Assembly: GCF_920984735.1 (NCBI RefSeq)
Contig: NZ_CAKLBU010000004.1
Span: forward strand, 62,001 to 126,000
Source: Pedobacter sp. Leaf250
Lineage (GTDB): Bacteria > Bacteroidota > Bacteroidia > Sphingobacteriales > Sphingobacteriaceae
Length of the DNA stretch: 64,000 bases
Direction: 5' to 3'
The notes beneath the pieces were generated by a model that did no database searches, was not told the origin of the DNA, and worked only from the letters and a program-made list of their open reading frames with translations. Shown here one piece after another: positions 61,346 through 64,000 of this stretch. Positions within the stretch are counted from its first letter, which is position 1. Each line of letters starts with the position of its first letter. Made by a program: the position numbers and the translations under genes.

Positions 61346-61419
61346 GGTCGAGTGGCCGAGTGGCTAGGCAGAGGTCTGCAAAACCTTCTACAGCGGTTCG
61401 AATCCGCTCTCGACCTCCA
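61346..61419 (+). tRNA. tRNA-Cys (GCA anticodon)
   Basis: Acceptor GGTCGAG pairs with CTCGACC. The anticodon arm is GAGGT-CTGCAAA-ACCTT with anticodon GCA, the T arm is AGCGG-TTCGAAT-CCGCT, and the discriminator is T. CCA is encoded at 61417-61419. All stems fit. Confidence 0.95.
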
Positions 61420-61453
61420 TTTGTACAAATAAAATAATTAAAAGGTTATTACC

Positions 61454-61624
61454 ATGGCAGTTACCAGATTAAAAAGAAAAGACAGAAGAAATAAAAATAC
61501 AGCTCACCAAGAGGTAGCATTTTTAAAAAGAGCAACTAACATCGAGTTAGGAAGTCGCTCTGCTCAACCTAAAAACGATCAATTAGCTAAAAACAATGCT
61601 GTTTTAGCTGGTTTAGCAAAATAG
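61454..61624 (+). CDS. Small basic 56-residue protein
   Basis: A 56-residue basic protein, ATG 61454 to TAG 61622-61624, with an AAAAGG stretch seven bases upstream. It begins MAVTRLKRKDRRNKNTAHQE and ends NNAVLAGLAK. The frequent Lys/Arg at the N-terminus suggests RNA binding. A clean terminator follows at 61654, and it lies 35 bases after tRNA-Cys, so it is probably a real and independent or tRNA-linked gene. I do not recognise its family with certainty; it may be a ribosome-associated small protein. Confidence 0.7.
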   Translation: MAVTRLKRKDRRNKNTAHQEVAFLKRATNIELGSRSAQPKNDQLAKNNAVLAGLAK

Positions 61625-61653
61625 TTTTTAGAGAGGAATCTTCTTTAAAATTT

Positions 61654-61682
61654 AAAGCATCCTTCTGATCAAAGGATGCTTT
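61654..61682 (+). terminator. Rho-independent terminator after the 56-residue gene
   Basis: AAAGCATCCTT (61654-61664), loop CTGATCA, AAGGATGCTTT (61672-61682), followed by T. Perfect 11-bp stem. Confidence 0.9.
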
Positions 61683-61994
61683 TTTTATGCCTCATATTTT
61701 GTAAAGATCAATTGGACATATACCGTCCTTTCCAAAAAGTCAAACCATTTGTAAATGCGATCATTGCGCATCTCCCTTTAAAAAATTGGCAAACCACAAA
61801 TTCAGATTGATCGAAATTCCAACAAAACTCCACGAATTAAAATTCATCTCCAGCGAATTTTAAATGGATCAATTTGTATTTATCATAAAGCGTACTTTTA
61901 AATAAGCGACTCATCATAATATAATTGTATTTGGTTTTCCTAGCAAAATCATTTGCCAATGTTGCATTAATAAATAAATATTAAAATCTTAATA
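61683..61994. other. Gene-free gap upstream of the DKNYY lipoprotein
   Basis: About 310 bases of AT-rich sequence. Near 61940 is a TTGTATTTGG stretch that partly resembles a -7 box but no matching -33 box is seen. No gene-like frame, no clear repeat. Confidence 0.5.
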
Positions 61995-63476
61995 ATGAAG
62001 ATAGACAGGCTACTGATAGTATTAAGTTTAGGCATCCTTTTTACAGCATGCAAAGGACAGGGAAGAAAAGCAAACCAAGTAAGTAACAGTTCTACAGAAG
62101 ACACCGTGAAGCAGTTTATAATTGGTAATTACATGATTGTACCTGAATCAAAAGAAGTTAGGACATATAAAATGATTGGCGGAGCAAACTGGGATGGCTT
62201 TACATTCGAGAAAGACCCGAAAATTAATTACAACACAACAACTTTGCTAGCGCTGGGTAACAATGTCTTTTTTAAGGAATACTTTCCCTTCAATTTTGAT
62301 GTAGATAAACTGAAAATATTTATGAGGGATGAGTTTTATTTTTTGTGTAGAGACGATAAAAATATTTACTACACGTCTGCACAACTTAAACCAGTTAAGA
62401 TTGACATTAGTAATTTCGATGCTATAAACGATTTCGTATACAAGTCAAAAAAGAACGGTAAACTATTTTTTCTGGATATTAAATCTTATCAGCTTTTGCC
62501 AGTGGAGATAGAAATAGATGAAAAATCTATAACTCACATTGCCACAAATTACTTTTATGATAAAAATGGCCTTTACTTTTTTGGTGAACATTCCAAACTC
62601 AATTCGAAAGGGTATTATGATGACTATTTTGCAAAATCCGAAAAGTTGATTGATGCGCAAAACATCAAGCCAATAATTTCAAAGAAATACTTTTTTTACA
62701 ATAAGCAGGTTTTTGCTACTGATGATAACAATATTAAAAAATTGACTATCAACGGTGATAAAATAATCGAGATCAACATAAATAGTACGGAATCCTTCAT
62801 AACTGATGGAAAAACAATCTACAGCGATTTAAATTATGGATATGACGACAATGAGCATAACGAAAAAGGATATTACGGAATTTGGTATCCTGCATTATAT
62901 TCCAATATCGATCTTCAAAAAATCTATTCCCCACAACTTTACTTTCAAAAAAGTGGAAATTCGGTTGTATTTAATAAGTATGATCCAAATAATTTTCAAG
63001 GATTGATCGCCAGAATTAATAATGGCTATTTTCTATTGGCCGATAAAAAGAAAACGCCTATTGAGAAAATGCTTTTTTATCATCCTGAAACCAAGAGCAC
63101 TGAAATATTTGAAGAAAAGTATCTTAAAATATATCCCATTGAAAGATTTTTACAATATAAAAACGTCCTTTATTTTGAGGGTATACCAGTAGAAACCTCA
63201 AAGCTGAACATGAGTAACCTTCGCGAAATCAAAAACTCTAATTACTTAACTGACGGAAAATCTTTAATTTATCTGGGTAATATTGGCGGGTACGGAAATA
63301 TTGAAAAAGATGGTATCGAGTATGCGGAATTTAACGATCGGATTATCGAAAATGTATATACAGCTAATATGAAACCGATAAATGCAGATTTACTTTCTGA
63401 CGGACTGACGTTGATTAGCAGCGCACAAAAAATAAAAATTAAACGCCTGGGCTTAAATGTAAAAATTGTTGAGTAA
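61995..63476 (+). CDS. DKNYY-family lipoprotein
   Basis: A 493-residue lipoprotein. The N-terminal hydrophobic segment ends in a lipobox FTACKGQ (Cys19), followed by a Gly/Lys/Ser linker. The rest is made of repeated beta-hairpin units around a Tyr-Phe core, such as DDKNIYYTSAQLKPVKIDIS, KNGLYFFGEHSK and DGKTIYSDLNYG, as in the DKNYY family. These repeats may form a beta-propeller or elongated binding protein on the outer surface. No enzyme motif is present. Its role is unknown. Confidence 0.8.
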   Translation: MKIDRLLIVLSLGILFTACKGQGRKANQVSNSSTEDTVKQFIIGNYMIVPESKEVRTYKMIGGANWDGFTFEKDPKINYNTTTLLALGNNVFFKEYFPFNFDVDKLKIFMRDEFYFLCRDDKNIYYTSAQLKPVKIDISNFDAINDFVYKSKKNGKLFFLDIKSYQLLPVEIEIDEKSITHIATNYFYDKNGLYFFGEHSKLNSKGYYDDYFAKSEKLIDAQNIKPIISKKYFFYNKQVFATDDNNIKKLTINGDKIIEININSTESFITDGKTIYSDLNYGYDDNEHNEKGYYGIWYPALYSNIDLQKIYSPQLYFQKSGNSVVFNKYDPNNFQGLIARINNGYFLLADKKKTPIEKMLFYHPETKSTEIFEEKYLKIYPIERFLQYKNVLYFEGIPVETSKLNMSNLREIKNSNYLTDGKSLIYLGNIGGYGNIEKDGIEYAEFNDRIIENVYTANMKPINADLLSDGLTLISSAQKIKIKRLGLNVKIVE

Positions 63477-63554
63477 GGATCAGGCAGCTTTATTGCTAAC
63501 AGATTTATAATTTGCAAATCTTTCCATTATTTATTTTTTTTTGCTAAACTTTAA

Positions 63555-63920
63555 ATGATGAAAGAGAATGAATTACATAATGATAAAATTGCTAGATTAA
63601 CTTTTGCTGGTGTGTATCCTCACTATGTGGCAAAAATAGAACGTAAAGGAGGAACCATAAAAGAATTACAGGAAGTTGTAGAATGGCTAACGGGATTCGA
63701 TGAAAAAAAGCAACAGGATCTTATCGAGCAGAAAGTTAATTTTCAAACATTTTTTGATCAGGCAGAGCTTAATGTAAATGCCTCAAAAATTACAGGTGTA
63801 ATTTGTGGTTACCGCATTGAGGAAATTGAAAATCAACTTACTCAGAAAATCAGATATTTAGATAAGCTTGTTGATGAGCTTGCGAAAGGCAAAAAAATGG
63901 AGAAAATTTTGCGATCATAA
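63555..63920 (+). CDS. DUF2200 family protein
   Basis: A 121-residue protein, all-alpha in appearance, that matches DUF2200: HNDKIARLTFAGVYPHYVAK (about 8-27), RKGGTIKELQEVVEWLTGF (about 31) and ITGVICGYRIEEIENQLTQK (about 80-99) are the family's conserved blocks. Lengths in the family are about 115-120. Function unknown; some relation to toxin or DNA-modification genes has been suggested but cannot be shown here. It starts at ATG 63555; ATG 63558 is equally possible. Confidence 0.85.
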   Translation: MMKENELHNDKIARLTFAGVYPHYVAKIERKGGTIKELQEVVEWLTGFDEKKQQDLIEQKVNFQTFFDQAELNVNASKITGVICGYRIEEIENQLTQKIRYLDKLVDELAKGKKMEKILRS

Positions 63921-64000
63921 CAAAAAGCGTATTCAACTCCTTGATGTTTTATTTAACGAGGCTTTTGCAGATAGATTTAATCAAACCCGGACCTTCGTAT

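Overview
The window comes from an AT-rich Bacteroidota chromosome, most likely family Sphingobacteriaceae (Pedobacter-like). The grounds are Bacteroidota promoters (TTTG, about 19 bases, TAnnTTTG), near absence of Shine-Dalgarno sequences, a T9SS type-B sorting domain, CsgG-like and DUF4199/DUF3817 proteins, a bifunctional HisB, and a degenerate dihydroorotase homologue of the kind found in this phylum. The genus is an inference.

Layout. (1) 1-5127: a small uronic-acid polysaccharide cassette: GH88 unsaturated uronyl hydrolase, heparinase II/III-type lyase, a lyase-like lipoprotein and a broken kduD. (2) 5128-11640: an accessory region with a degraded membrane gene, a secreted CsgG-like protein, a large MscS channel, a RelE-type toxin-antitoxin pair, two copies of a 170-bp repeat with terminal inverted repeats, and the 3' part of a serine recombinase that runs antisense through tRNA-Leu(CAA). 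(3) 11647-25292, mostly minus strand: housekeeping and envelope genes (DUF3817, hscB, rseP, dxr, GH3-like enzyme, two glycosyltransferases, DUF4199, a catalytically dead dihydroorotase homologue, a BatA/vWA protein). (4) 25396-35666, minus strand: a self-contained tellurium-resistance/stress (Ter) operon with four TerD paralogues, three TerY vWA proteins, a protein kinase, a PP2C phosphatase, TerC and three unrecognised small proteins, bounded by a recognisable promoter and a rho-independent terminator. (5) 35883-37451: an L,D-transpeptidase. (6) 37525-45496: a complete histidine operon, hisG-D-C-B-H-A-(small membrane gene)-F-IE, preceded by a promoter, a histidine-rich leader peptide and a terminator hairpin, which together form an attenuator. 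Dispersed palindromic repeats sit on both sides of hisF. (7) 45548-63920: mixed core genes (WD40, NlpC/P60, UspA, serine hydrolase, ferredoxin, LuxC-like reductase, T9SS adhesin, FtsE, GrpE, DnaJ, DUF3829, LigT-like, BamA/TamA-like, SpoU methyltransferase, tRNA-Cys, a 56-residue basic protein, DKNYY lipoprotein, DUF2200).

How the genes work together. The lyases and GH88 would cut acidic polysaccharide to unsaturated disaccharides and then free uronates, but the KduD step is broken here. In the Ter operon a kinase and a phosphatase sit with vWA scaffolds and calcium-binding TerD proteins next to a membrane TerC, which suggests a phosphorylation-controlled membrane-associated stress complex. 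The leader peptide would couple his transcription to histidyl-tRNA supply. The most noteworthy observations are the Ter operon and its unknown members, the his attenuator, the recombinase/tRNA-Leu junction with its repeats, and the inactive dihydroorotase.
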